Notes under the pieces: model-generated
What the model saw: only the letters and a program-made list of their open reading frames with translations
What the model was told of the DNA's origin: nothing
Database searches by the model: none
Assembly: GCA_002633005.1 (NCBI GenBank)
Contig: NMRA01000190.1
Location: 91,625 to 155,624, forward strand
DNA length: 64,000 nucleotides
Source: Phoronis australis
Lineage: Eukaryota; Phoronida; Phoronidae
Reading direction: 5' to 3'
Translations under genes and position numbers: made by a program
Part shown: piece by piece, positions 24,001 to 31,419 of the stretch
How the letters are laid out: every line of letters starts with the position of its first letter
Position numbering within the stretch: position 1 is the first letter of the stretch

Positions 24001-27000
24001 TTAAGAGGGCTCAGTGTGTTATCACACACAACCAGCAATCTCCTCAATGCATTGGCTGCTTTCAGCTGCACAATAGGCTTCTTCTGCAATGTACATAATG
24101 TGCACAGCTTCATAACAAGTGGTCACATCTCAAATCCGGCTCTCCTCTTTGCAGAGGTTGAAAAACGCGTTGTATGGTTGACCTAGGTTTCAGAAGGTTA
24201 GGCTGCTATACACACTCTTGTGCTGAGACAGACAAGAAAAGAACAACATATCATGCCCCACCAAGCAATCACTTTTATACAGCAGCAATGCAACTCCAAG
24301 ACGAGTGTAAAACTTTTAGAATAATGGATAAAAGGTTTTGTTTTCTGGGCTAATTCTCTATATCATTATTGTATTGTTTTGTACTTGTTTTGCGATAAAA
24401 ACAGAATAGTAGAAGTCGTTTCGCTATAATATAGCAATGTAGCAGTGAGTGAACAACAGTGGGATGAGGCCGCTACGTGTGGGAAGCATTGTGGGTAAAT
24501 ATCACAGAATGAAAGTGGGTGCTGGGTATTTTGAGATGAAGCTATCGATACATTATAATCCAAACAGAGCACCGCAGGTCTAAGATACCTGTATGAGTTT
24601 TGGATTTTGCAAAACACCAAACACAAAATTTTCCAAGCCCAAGTTTCAGCCTAACCATAATTCTAAAAACAAACCAGAAACTTCAAATCTCTCAATTCAA
24701 ACATTATTGTGTAGTTGCACAGCTTCAAGAGTATTTAACCCCGTCACTACCCAAACAGGTGACATCATTGACAAGCTCGCACATGTTGCCAGTGTATTGG
24801 CTACAAAATAGGTCAGGCCACTTTTAAATGAGTTTAATTCATAAATCATCAAGTGTTTTCCACTGTTTTATAATAGCAAACCATATGACATACCACTGCC
24901 AAGTACTTATGTGCTTCTTTCTTGCAGTTAAACGCTGTGCGTCCATTAGGCTGAATCTTCTCTTCCAAGGTGTAGTGGACAACAAAACTGAAAGCACACA
25001 CCAGACTATTTGCACAGCAACTCTGTAGTAGTTTTACGGTGAACAAAAATTGACAATTTTTTGTTGAGATCAGCCTTGCTTTGTCAAACTTATGACAAAA
25101 ATACGGAAGAGACAAATTTAAAATGACTGCACACTAAATCATCTCATTTCTATTAAAAATCTTTTGCTCCGAAATTTTGTGAAGATTTTTAATTGTTTTA
25201 AAGACTAACATTGGCATGGGATGAAAGTTGGCATTTTCCAATAACTAAATTCAGATAGAGCTTAAAACACAATTCACTTACCAATCATTAGTGCCAACGT
25301 AGATGTTTTTACCACAACACTCAATGCATCTGATCTGAAACGAAAAGCCCAAAAATGTCAGCGTCAGCAGTTTTGAGGAATTGAAAGACTGGACAGTGGC
25401 TGTCCTAATGAGCTTGAGAGTTTGAAAGCTAAAATTCAACTGACACCTACGTCGTTTGTAACAGCCATTTAAGGTAACCTGTAATTTTACCAGCAAGTTG
25501 GTATATTTAGCCATATATCTACAACACTGTAAAACTTAACTCCGAAAAAGCATATATTTTCCAAAAAAGTGCATGTATATGGGATTTGATTTTTGCTTTT
25601 ATTGCAATCAGCCATTATTCAGATACCGTGACTAAGGCTTTTTAGTGAAGTTAAGCAAAATGAAAAGTACAATCTCAATAAAACAACAGTATCAATGACT
25701 ACTTCTTTTTTCATTAAGTTATCGGTTCATTTTCATTTTCGTTTTATGCACAACTATTGATTTTTTTCATAAAAATACTATAAGAAAAGTCTGTTGCCAA
25801 CTTGAAAATAAATGCTCTAGACACTAACATGCTCCCTTTGCTTAAGTCATGCTTTGCTTGTGACAAAGTGACTTGGTGACAACTGCACTCAGAAATTCAA
25901 AGTGAAACCAGTCCTGACAACTTAATGTGAATTGCACACAACTTTGTGAACAGAGGCAAGAATGAAATCAACGTAATACATGACGCTCTCTTTCATGGCT
26001 CTCAAACCTGATGCCATATTCAAATTATGCCTCAGATTAACAAAATAAGGACAACAACATACAGTGAATCTGACGGGAGACTTTCAGCAGGCCTCTACAG
26101 CATGTCAGAAAGATACATCAATACGGACGCCAAATGCTGGACCTCGTGAGAAACACGCTATGGCTCAAACTATTCAGCTAAAGGCCAGATGATCGACAGC
26201 CAAGTTTGTTCCGAGTACACCTAGTTATCTATTGTTAGCCCTAACAAACTAGCATCAGAACAAGGGAGATCGTCTTCCAGAGTATCCAGTGCACATACCA
26301 CCAAAGTATATTGAATAGCCAGAGGGTACTGTCAAATCTTACACCCTGGAACAACTACTACCAGTAGTAAAGTCACATGGACAGTTTTGTACCAGCGTAT
26401 ATAGTATCCTCCTTATCACTGTAATTCATGCCATACCAAGCAAGTATTGCATTGAGGGCTTTTTTCTAAGCGAACGGCACTGTTACAAGTCTGTGAAGGC
26501 AGTTCATTTTATTGCTGGTTCATAATTGACGAAAAGATAATGCAGTTCGAGAATCGAATCATGAACCTCTTCAACAACAGGTAGTAGAGCTCTCAGCCAT
26601 TCTACTAAAGGCCAGTTGGTTGATACCGGAATTTGTTCAGTCTGTAGTCATGTATTGTTGGCCCTGGCATCAGTACAAGGGGAGGGTGGGTCATCTCACA
26701 GTGTTTAGCCTACCTCACACACCAATCGATTAAGTTGCCAAATTCTGACGCTTGAGACCTGTGTTTGAGTCCCGAATGGACCAACATCGTTTTTCACAAC
26801 CTAGAACCCAACAAAGCAACGGATTTGTGACAGCACAGACAGGACCATGTGGCTTTCAGCTGCTTTAGGGACCAATGGATACCCCTAAACAATCAAGGAC
26901 AGTCACATCCATCTATTACCTAGGCCTACTAGCCTACATGCAATCTTTGGCAGACTGGTTCATATGTCAGACTATGAAGCCATGCTAGACAGCCAGCTTC

Positions 27001-27827
27001 AAGTCCCAGCTGTATTACAAAGGCAGACAAAAGTGAATACATGTCATATCCCATGTTGCGTACAGTGAAAAATGGTCAGTAGCTGATTTGGGCAACTGAA
27101 AGAAAAACTGCTCGAAAACTAAGTTTGATTACGTGGGCATTTGTTCGAGTTGGACGTGTGGCCCTCTTTGTGCAAAAGGTACTTATAGAAATGCAATTTT
27201 CAGATGGTTTAATCAATGTGAGGCATAATTCACCAAAAAAAGTTCCAGCGTATGAAGGGCAGCACTGGTTGAGATCGTGGCACTGTCTAAACCAAGGACA
27301 GGGTTGGCCAACCAAGATGAAAGGTGATATTTCACAAGATATATTTCTAAGGATATGAACAGTTGTAATTGTCAAGATCCTTGACCTTCTTGTAGCATCT
27401 TGTGATTTGTCAGTTTTATGGTTCCCCGGAAGTTTGTTTTATTTATACTGCTAGCGGGAGGCTGCTGGTAGTCTTTGAGCTTGCAATCTGGTCATAAGCC
27501 TAGGGATGTGCACCTAGATTGGGGTTTTATTCAAGGCAAGCTCAGGTAGCTGTTTTAACTGGTGGTGAATACTTGTCTAGCCAATGAACCTGTAGGAATA
27601 CAGCGGGACCTTTGTTAGATTTTAATCCATTCAACATACCTGCATACAGCTTTGTTCCAGGCCTGGCTAGTGTCGACTGTGACTGTACAGTGCCAGGGCA
27701 GTGGCTGAGTGAGTGCACTGGCGAAGAAATTCTGTAAAACAGTGAAACTTACCTCAGTTTTGGCCTTTTCTCCAAGAAGTTTTACTCGCTCAATGGCAGG
27801 TATCAGTTCGAAAGCTTTGACGCTCAT
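5921..27827 (-). CDS. TGFBRAP1: TGFBRAP1 / Vps3-like CORVET subunit (TGF-beta receptor-associated protein 1), complete gene of 21 coding exons
   Basis: Twenty-one exons on the minus strand join in phase to 2595 nt (864 residues plus stop); human TGFBRAP1 is about 860. Family knowledge: it is the Vps3-type subunit of CORVET, tethering Rab5-positive early endosomes, and was found as a TGF-beta receptor/SMAD4 partner. Seen here: an N-terminal MSVKAFELIPAIERVKLL block and the ECCGKNIYVGTND block, both hallmarks of the family; a citron-homology (CNH) beta-propeller over about residues 15-290; an EKQIQSLLADKRVSEAL helix start near 300; alpha-solenoid/clathrin-repeat sequence about 380-800; and a C-terminal CxxC...HIHC zinc-binding element at 818-843. 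Every junction has GT/AG and keeps homology to the human protein without gaps. The start is the ATG at 27827-27825, matching the family N-terminus; an in-frame upstream ATG at 27896 would add 23 residues. Identification is from remembered family sequence, not a search. Confidence 0.95.
7618..7808 (-). CDS. TGFBRAP1: TGFBRAP1 coding exon 20 (residues 753-816)
   Basis: Acceptor TTTCAG (7811-7809); begins VLQLIPENWSVTLLSAFLQS, matching human VLQMLPDTWSVQLLCPFL, and ends VVSEDK. Donor AA|GTAAGT, phase 2. This is the start of the Vps39-domain-2 region. Confidence 0.94.
9057..9129 (-). CDS. TGFBRAP1: TGFBRAP1 coding exon 19 (residues 728-752)
   Basis: Acceptor TTTCAG; encodes RRDQLVDPAVSLLNSNKSDF then DTVK, corresponding to human AVDLLNRHATEFDAAQ. 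Donor AAG|GTGAGT, phase 0. Confidence 0.9.
9892..10052 (-). CDS. TGFBRAP1: TGFBRAP1 coding exon 18 (residues 675-728)
   Basis: Acceptor TTTAG; begins LEEHDKAIRMLVYKLKNYPA then AEEYC, matching human LGEHEKALHILVHEL...AEDYC. Contains KTLFQTLLSVYL. Donor GA|GTAAGT, phase 2. Confidence 0.93.
10928..11039 (-). CDS. TGFBRAP1: TGFBRAP1 coding exon 17 (residues 637-674)
   Basis: Acceptor CCGCAG; encodes a segment starting RSKLQSMLQSSNLYRVQLIL and ending ECAILHGK, matching human LRRLLQKSDLYRVHFLL...SAILHGK. Donor AAG|GTAGGA, phase 0. Confidence 0.93.
11514..11614 (-). CDS. TGFBRAP1: TGFBRAP1 coding exon 16 (residues 604-637)
   Basis: Acceptor TAACAG; begins KEKYHTHLAVLYLDQVLKLK, nearly identical to human KEEYHTHLAVLYLEEVL. 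Donor AG|GTAAGG, phase 2. Confidence 0.95.
12169..12303 (-). CDS. TGFBRAP1: TGFBRAP1 coding exon 15 (residues 559-603)
   Basis: Acceptor TTGCAG; begins IFTCRP and contains DTIVDYLHRFPKAVVAYLEY, matching human DDIINCLKKYPKALVKYLEH. Donor GAG|GTTTGT, phase 0. Confidence 0.93.
12983..13055 (-). CDS. TGFBRAP1: TGFBRAP1 coding exon 14 (residues 534-558)
   Basis: Acceptor CCTCAG; encodes NLNDHSLVWKYADWALQKDE then ELAVK, matching human ELVWAYADWVLQKSEE. Donor AAA|GTAAGG, phase 0. Confidence 0.93.
13111..13379. mobile_element. Short MITE with 14-bp TIRs and TTAA target duplication
   Basis: Left end TTAA|AGCTGTATTTCACC (13107 on) and right end GGTGAAATGCAGCT|TTAA (to 13383) are inverted copies with one mismatch, flanked by TTAA on both sides. 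A second inner pair, GGAAATTGAATC / GATTCAATTTTCC, adds fold-back potential. TTAA duplications are typical of piggyBac and Kolobok families. A third copy of the end (GCAGCTTTAA) is seen at about 55559-55568. Non-autonomous, 269 bp. Confidence 0.7.
14010..14078 (-). CDS. TGFBRAP1: TGFBRAP1 coding exon 13 (residues 511-534)
   Basis: Small exon. Acceptor TTACAG; encodes IVDGQVEDSLFPGLDLVVDI then LS. Donor AA|GTGAGT, phase 2. Corresponds to human IVNGDVQDS...DFLTY. Confidence 0.9.
14282..14347 (-). repeat. tRNA-derived SINE head (degenerate)
   Basis: Read on the minus strand the segment runs GTAGTCTAGTGGTTAGAGTG (A-box-like, D-arm) then CTGGACT and, about 30 nt later, a B-box-like GATTCAAACC. 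This is the layout of a tRNA gene, but the anticodon arm is irregular and the acceptor stem does not pair well, so a SINE head is more likely than a functional tRNA. Confidence 0.5.
14700..15610. repeat. Two-unit tandem repeat (about 440 bp each) with recurring CTCF-like cores
   Basis: The block from about 14737 (AACTGCCACTAAGAGG) recurs from 15183 (AACTGCCATTAGGAGG) with long similar stretches, such as TTCACATTAGGAAYATACAT and TTGACAGAGGGGCAGA. Cores resembling the CTCF motif CCACTAGGNGGC lie at 14707-14720, 14741-14756, 14902-14917, 15051-15066, 15187-15204, 15337-15352 and 15481-15495, with matching positions in the two units. Confidence 0.75.
15809..16005 (-). CDS. TGFBRAP1: TGFBRAP1 coding exon 12 (residues 446-511)
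   Basis: Acceptor TATAG; begins EIDTALLKLYAEMSLPQLVT and ends YEQALQVWQ, matching human DIDTALLKLYAE and AAVQLWVN. The middle HYHCQAIMYKAQGHY fits a TPR/clathrin-like helix pair. Donor AG|GTAAGA, phase 2. Confidence 0.93.
16481..16672 (-). CDS. TGFBRAP1: TGFBRAP1 coding exon 11 (residues 382-445)
   Basis: Acceptor TTTCAG; begins LINVYPHLLPTVSNFTRSVP and contains DINQLSRGDQ and FLVSYLEDIRHD, lying in the Vps39-domain-1 region. Donor GTG|GTAAGG, phase 0. Confidence 0.93.
17442..17546 (-). CDS. TGFBRAP1: TGFBRAP1 coding exon 10 (residues 347-381)
   Basis: Acceptor TCTCAG; encodes AFQRIQQQAGFIEFSQRQFE then KARGLFKEGSVDVRE, matching human QQAGFIQFAQLQF...DVRE. Donor GAG|GTACAA, phase 0. Confidence 0.93.
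18466..18694 (-). CDS. TGFBRAP1: TGFBRAP1 coding exon 9 (residues 270-346)
   Basis: Longest coding exon. The acceptor is TTTCTAG at 18696-18695, chosen because it gives the frame SILDQQQKQALPF; an AG a few bases further in (TTTTAG) would break the frame. Contains LLGDFDGKLFVCSSREIYAL (last propeller strands) and EKQIQSLLADKRVSEALQLA (start of the solenoid). Donor CAG|GTCAGC, the weakest of the gene, phase 0. Confidence 0.9.
18934..19118. mobile_element. Small foldback/MITE-like element rich in AAGTCAAACTTAAG
   Basis: Left end AGGGCCCATTCCAAGAAACT and the reverse complement of the right end (AGGGTCTTGTTGCAAGAAAA) match in pattern. The interior alternates TTAAGTCAAACTTAAG motifs on both strands and a second TTTCTTGGAACGGAATT inverted copy of the left end. 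Target duplication not clear. Confidence 0.5.
20031..20191 (-). CDS. TGFBRAP1: TGFBRAP1 coding exon 8 (residues 217-270)
   Basis: Acceptor ATTCAG; begins EEFLLSGPSALGMF and ends ALNDEFITVH, both strongly conserved in the family. Donor AG|GTACAG, phase 2; the codon completes to Ser. Confidence 0.93.
20829..20963 (-). CDS. TGFBRAP1: TGFBRAP1 coding exon 7 (residues 172-216)
   Basis: Acceptor TTGCAG; encodes AFDGKFICVAMTSQCMILNY, then a segment with MQDLFPHE and LVKRINK, matching human DGHFLCLAL...QDLFP...VKRI. Donor AAG|GTACAT, phase 0. Confidence 0.93.
21495..21599 (-). CDS. TGFBRAP1: TGFBRAP1 coding exon 6 (residues 137-171)
   Basis: Acceptor GATAG; encodes ICVGLKKKALQVFTVTEDRM then ILIKELSTPETPLTM. 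Donor ATG|GTAAGC, phase 0. Confidence 0.93.
21922..22728. mobile_element. MITE with about 50-bp TIRs and TTA target duplication (PIF/Harbinger-like)
   Basis: Left end TTA|GGGCTGTTCCAGCAAAATC and right end GATTTTACTGGAACAGCCC|TTA are inverted copies. Similarity continues inward through GGGAGGGGGG and GGCACTTTTATTT versus its complement near 22680-22700. Three-base TWA duplications and GGG-starting ends are the signature of PIF/Harbinger elements. No transposase frame; 807 bp, in the intron between exons 5 and 6. Confidence 0.75.
22878..22964 (-). CDS. TGFBRAP1: TGFBRAP1 coding exon 5 (residues 108-136)
   Basis: Acceptor TTACAG; encodes PAAGNIKVKGVVSFCLNENP then TSNNPFSIE, matching the human IKG...FALNENP block. 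Donor GAG|GTGGGT, phase 0. Confidence 0.93.
23581..24028 (-). repeat. 60-bp tandem repeat containing an exon end and splice donor
   Basis: On the plus strand the 60-bp unit starting TTAAGAGGGCTCA occupies 23821-23880, 23881-23940 and 23941-24000 almost without change, with a partial copy at 24001-24028 (inside exon 4) and a slightly changed copy at 23761-23820. Diverged copies seem to continue at 23701-23760, 23641-23700 and possibly 23581-23640. Each good unit holds about 36 nt of exon and 24 nt of intron around GAG|GTAAGA. The unit is 20 codons with no stop in the exon frame. Confidence 0.95.
23985..24083 (-). CDS. TGFBRAP1: TGFBRAP1 coding exon 4 (residues 75-107), with multiplied downstream donor sites
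   Basis: Acceptor TTGCAG; encodes KKPIVQLKAANALRRLLVVC then DNTLSPLNMIDLE, matching the human KKP...LNRLLVLCDN block. The donor GAG|GTAAGA that gives the conserved length is at 23984-23983. The 3' part of this exon plus the first bases of the intron are repeated as a 60-bp tandem array, so identical donors recur after 23925, 23865 and 23805; using them would extend the exon by 20, 40 or 60 residues in frame. Confidence 0.92.
24119..24190. repeat. SINE-like dispersed repeat, copy 1
   Basis: The stretch CTCTCCTCTTTGCAGAGGTT...AAAAACGCGTTGTATGGTTGACCTAG recurs with changes at about 63528-63572 (CTCTCCTCTTTCATGGAGGT...AAAAACGTATTGCATGATTGACCTAC). Upstream CACATCTCAAATCCGGCTC resembles a tRNA B box. 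Confidence 0.5.
24894..24987 (-). CDS. TGFBRAP1: TGFBRAP1 coding exon 3 (residues 43-74)
   Basis: Acceptor TTTCAG; encodes FVVHYTLEEKIQPNGRTAFN followed by a KKEAHKYLAV block. Donor GTG|GTATGT, phase 0. Belongs to the second blade region of the propeller. Confidence 0.9.
25282..25334 (-). CDS. TGFBRAP1: TGFBRAP1 coding exon 2 (residues 26-43)
   Basis: Acceptor TTTCAG precedes ATC; encodes IRCIECCGKNIYVGTND, one of the most recognisable blocks of the CNH domain. Donor TG|GTAAGT, phase 2; the split codon becomes Cys with the next exon. Confidence 0.95.
26140..27010. repeat. Degenerate SINE-like copies
   Basis: TAAAGGCCAG followed by a GTATTGTTGGCCCT/CTATTGTTAGCCCT block and CATCAGNACAAGGG occurs at 26179-26268 and again at 26605-26690. 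Next to the second copy, on the minus strand (26603-26543), is a tRNA-like head with GAGAGCTCTACTACC and GGTTCATGATTCGATTCT. Further B-box-like strings lie at about 26758-26775 and 26990-27010. Confidence 0.4.
27753..27827 (-). CDS. TGFBRAP1: TGFBRAP1 coding exon 1 (residues 1-25)
   Basis: Encodes MSVKAFELIPAIERVKLLGE and KAKTE, matching the vertebrate N-terminus. Donor GAG|GTAAGT at 27752-27751, phase 0. The frame stays open upstream to about 28211, but that extension shows no family similarity. Confidence 0.93.
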
Positions 27828-27873
27828 TATTCTCTCAACGTACACTATAAATTTTGTTATGTGCTTAACATTT

Positions 27874-27924
27874 TCATAGAAAATCCAAGAAATCATTGAC
27901 GGAGGAGTTCCCGGTGATCGCCAT
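27874..27924 (-). CDS. Candidate upstream ORF of TGFBRAP1 (16 codons)
   Basis: Minus strand ATG GCG ATC ... CTA TGA encodes MAITGNSSVNDFLDFL and ends 46 nt before the main ATG. It exists as an ORF in the transcript only if transcription starts above 27924. Its ATG lies inside the YY1-like motif described next, and such motifs sit near start sites, so this is uncertain. Translation is not shown by the sequence. Confidence 0.3.
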   Translation of the reverse strand: MAITGNSSVNDFLDFL

Positions 27925-27935
27925 CTTGACCTATT
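27914..27935 (-). promoter_or_regulatory. YY1-like site near the TGFBRAP1 start
   Basis: Minus strand reads TCAAGATGGCGATCACC. AAGATGGCG is the core bound by YY1, common just downstream of transcription starts of housekeeping genes in animals. It lies about 95 nt upstream of the main ATG. The promoter role is inferred. Confidence 0.5.
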
Positions 27936-28263
27936 TTTAAAACAACACTGCTCAGGGGAGATTATAAACATAATGGATAGTCTGAACTGGAGTGCGTTTC
28001 TCGCATTTTTCGCCTTCAGTTGTAGCCTTCGGCGTCTTTGGGTTTTATACCCACCAGGGATGCCTGCAGAATGAGCAAATGGAACATTATTGTTGTCTCG
28101 GTAAAAGGAGTGTATGCATCTATTGAGTTGGAGTTGAATTTTCAACACGATTTCTTTTGGGGGAAAATTGTTTGTAAAATTATGAGTTTGGAAGGTGCAT
28201 GCGTTCGGCATAGTGTTGGTCCGTTTTGTGTTGCTCCCTCTATTTTTTAGCTCAATGAACTTT

Positions 28264-28443
28264 GGCGGATTTAGAGGGGGGCCATGCCCCCCCCCCCTAA
28301 AATTTTCCCAGTTTACATTTTTCAGACTCTGGGGGTTGCGAATGTCTGACGGCCGGGCAAAATCCTCAGTGGCTAATACTCTGCCATGCCCCCCNNNNNN
28401 NNNNNNTCCCCCCCCCCCCCAACTCAGAATCCTGGATCCGCCC
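28264..28443. mobile_element. GGCGGAT-type small repeat with poly-C runs, partly unsequenced
   Basis: Left end GGCGGATTTAGAGGGGGGCC and right end CCTGGATCCGCC are inverted relatives enclosing GGCCATGCCCCCC tracts. Twelve Ns (28395-28406) sit in the poly-C tract. A related left end, GGCGGATTTAAGGGGGGCCA, occurs at about 29286. Likely a MITE family; target duplication not identified. Confidence 0.5.
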
Positions 28444-30479
28444 CTGAACTTAATTCCACATACTTTCTTGCGACCGGTTATATAGTATTAACGGTATTCA
28501 AAACTTTGCAACTCAGTTTTGGAACATTAAAAAATCACTGTATTTTTTCGAAAAGTGCTGTAACTATCATTTTGTCGTTTTCCCGTTGCCCCCAACTTGT
28601 TCGATTCTATAGCCCCACAACAAGTTGGGAAGGTTACCCCTGTAGCCAATATATTACACGACTGATTAATTCCATTCTCTTTTGTTCGATTGCTCTAATC
28701 TTCAACACTGAGATCCATGGGCTCGTGCTGTTAAAAATAAAAGTTAAGTTATATTTGAACATAAAACAATAGCATTTCTGAAATCCTCGTCAAATGGTGA
28801 CCATGTTTAGGTTTTGAATCGCCAAAATCGCCCAACTACACCCGAAGTTACGATAATCTATTCTTTCCCAATGTACCATTCCGTCAAACTTAGAGTGCGG
28901 CACTCTGGGTTTGACGGTGTTCACACGTGGTCAGTAATAAGCCTGTTGTCATAACAGACGAAAGACTATGCTTGGCAGTTAACAAAGAAGCTAGATGTTA
29001 TCACACAGGCTCAGATCCCCCTTCCTCTGGTAAAGTCACTGGTATCGATTGTTGAGATATATCTGATTCACACATGCCAAATATACGGATACAAAGTGTT
29101 GTCTTCAGTCGTTTTCGTTTTTCAACAACTTCATTCCCCCTGTATATCTGCAATTCTACTGAAATTTAACGGTGAATATTTAGCGCGGAAACCGTCAATA
29201 ACCGAATTAAATAAAAATATGCTGGCATTGGATTACGCTTGTAGGCTTTGATGATTGACCATGGGTGTATTGACCGGTTGCAGTGGCGGATTTAAGGGGG
29301 GCCAAGGAAGCCATGGCCTCCCTACATTTCTCACAAATTCCATTTGGTTGTACGGGGATACGAATGCCAGGAAAAACCGGCCCCGGAACGAATAAGCCGT
29401 AATCACCGTAGGCGCTACGACTTGAACATAGTGTCAACTTGAACGTTGCTGGACGATATCGTCGCTCCCCTAAATTAATATATTCGCACTATTAAACCCA
29501 GGCCTCACCACGGCTGCACTGAGGACTTGCGGCCAAATATCCTTAGATCGATACTGTCATACACCCCGGCTCAGATCAATATCCCCATCAGTAAAGCAAC
29601 AATTCTATCTCAGTAGCTGTGTGTCAGCGATGCCACAGGGGCCGAGAATCTCAGTGTCCGGTGCCCGGCTGGGAACTTGAGCGACCGTGGCGGATCACTG
29701 TTACATGGACGCAAAGGTCCGCCTCAGTGAAACAAAAAGTCCGAGTAGGCCTACTGAAACGAGACAAAATTCTACAAAATCCTCGAGTCGGCGCGCATGC
29801 ACAATTCGTGGGCCTGAACCTAGTGGCCCTGTTTTTTCTTTTCTTTTGTTTTTTTAGTCCTCTTTGATTTCTTTCAGTAAAAGGTCCTCATATCGAAAAA
29901 TTCGAGCCCCCCCCCATATTTTCGGCTGGGTGCGCGCATGTGTTATTCACGCCAAAGGGTTATCTGACGCGGGCCGTCTTCGATTGCGGTTTGTCATAAA
30001 TCGGGTCGCAGTCATGACATGCAAATTTTACTACCGGTACTAAACGACGTCTAATGATTACGCCTGAAAAGCAAGACAATTTTGCTACGCGTAATCCGTC
30101 CTGGCGGCCTCAGCCCGCGCTGTCAACCCGGCGGCAGATTCGACACTGAAGTGCTGTAAAACCAGTAAAAGTACACTCAAAACTTAGGTGAAGATTCACC
30201 GTTCTTGCAGAGCACTAATAAGGTTGCGTTCACAGGAGCGGCAGTCATGCCTGGGCCCCACGGCCACCGGTCCCGGCCACACCTTGCCAGTGACGATGAT
30301 GCTTTAGCCCGTTGCCGGGGCAGCCCTGCCACTGACTGCCGGGCGCGGCACTAAATTAACGGACCTCGGCTACCCGACTCTATACCTGTGCAGGTTTCTG
30401 GAGTCCATGTTTATGTATATTCGAAAATCTACACAAACTTGTTAATTTATTGGAGAATGTTTGGCTTTGATAGGCTTAT

Positions 30480-30606
30480 CTTGGAGATCTGGCGCCGCGT
30501 GAACCAGCGGGCGCCGGACCGGACTGCCAGATATACCGTGGGCCACGCCTGAGCTCCGGCCCTGGCTTTCGTTCGGATGCCCGGCCGTAGCCTACTCGGA
30601 AATTCG
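30480..30606 (+). promoter_or_regulatory. Candidate non-coding first exon and promoter of the Ras gene
   Basis: Within the CpG-rich block a strong donor ATTCG|GTAAGT occurs at 30607. The bases just before the Ras ATG read TGTAAATACAG|ACTGGAACAGAA, a possible acceptor at 31408. Vertebrate Ras genes have an untranslated first exon, so a spliced 5' UTR is plausible. The upstream limit of this exon is not visible; the start given is nominal. Confidence 0.35.
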
Positions 30607-31419
30607 GTAAGTGTACCATTCACTAACCATCAGAAGTCTATTATAGATGCTTTTTCAACCTGAAATAACCGTATAAGAGTATTTCTAAGGTCTTGCGTGA
30701 GAGACCTGCTCAGTACTAGCGGGCCCGTCTGAACGCATGCAGACGGTCAATTGTGACCTACCACCAACCACTAGGATCGCTGTTGCCCTAAAAATCGCTA
30801 ATCATGATGCCAATGTAAAAATCAGGAGTGAAACTTTTCTGCATGAAGTTGGAACTATTTTATTGGATTTGCATGTAAACTTCTTAAATTTGCCAGGATT
30901 CCTTTGAGAAATCAATTTAAATGGAATAAAGCTTTTAATTTGGGTATTAGTTCTAATACAAGTGTTGAGGTGTTTCGTTATTCAGCCAAAATTGTTATTT
31001 TTAAGCGCTCGCAATTGCAGTAACGCGCTCGGCAATAACAACGTATTTGATTGGTTCATTTTTTCGGGCTCCTGCAATTGATAGCGAGGACCTGGTGAGA
31101 CAATAAATATTCAATATACCTAAAGAAAAAAATGTCTACACAAATGTATTGAATAAATTTTCCACTTTATTTCTCTTTGTGGGAGGTATTTTGTGTTATA
31201 TCTCTGCCTTTTTCATCCAACTTTCTTAACTGGTGGAATGCACTGTAGTTTGAAACATTAAAACTCTGTTCGATTTTCAGTGCCGAGTGCATAGGGCGTT
31301 GATGTTCGTTTCTAAATTTAGAACGCTCTATAGCGAATGAGCTAAGGCTTTGTCGGTCAGTTGCCTCACTGAGAAGGTGTGTGGGACATTGGCGTTTGTA
31401 AATACAGACTGGAACAGAA

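Larger units (their letters stand above)
6069..27752 (-). other. TGFBRAP1: TGFBRAP1 introns: contents
   Basis: Twenty introns fill the spaces between the listed exons. Delimited contents, given as separate entries, are: a TTAA-flanked MITE (13111-13379), a tRNA-like SINE head (14282-14347), the CTCF-core repeat (14700-15610), a foldback element (18934-19118), a TTA-flanked MITE (21922-22728), the 60-bp donor array (23581-24028) and SINE-like pieces (24119-24190 and 26140-27010). I see nothing recognisable in the remaining introns, including 6069-7617, 7809-9056 and 10053-10927. Confidence 0.6.
28000..30606. other. Divergent intergenic/promoter interval between TGFBRAP1 and Ras
   Basis: No gene seen. 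It holds the GGCGGAT repeat copies (28264 and 29286), a repeat fragment at 29870-29950 that recurs in changed form at 51055-51150 (AAGGTCC...AAAATTC.AGCCCCC), and a clearly GC- and CpG-richer stretch from about 29400 to 30610 that contrasts with the AT-rich flanks and is a likely CpG-island promoter for the Ras gene. Confidence 0.5.

Noticed and set aside
23581-24028. CRISPR-like or satellite array
   Set aside because: Direct 60-bp repeats have no spacers and copy an exon/intron junction of the host gene; it is a local tandem duplication.
27615-28211. A 198-residue minus-strand frame around TGFBRAP1 exon 1
   Set aside because: Only MSVKAFEL...KAKTE matches the family. The frame before the start and after the GAG|GTAAGT donor is chance read-through.
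28264-28443. Coding region in the poly-C stretch
   Set aside because: Proline/X-rich frames come from C-runs and Ns inside a repeat.
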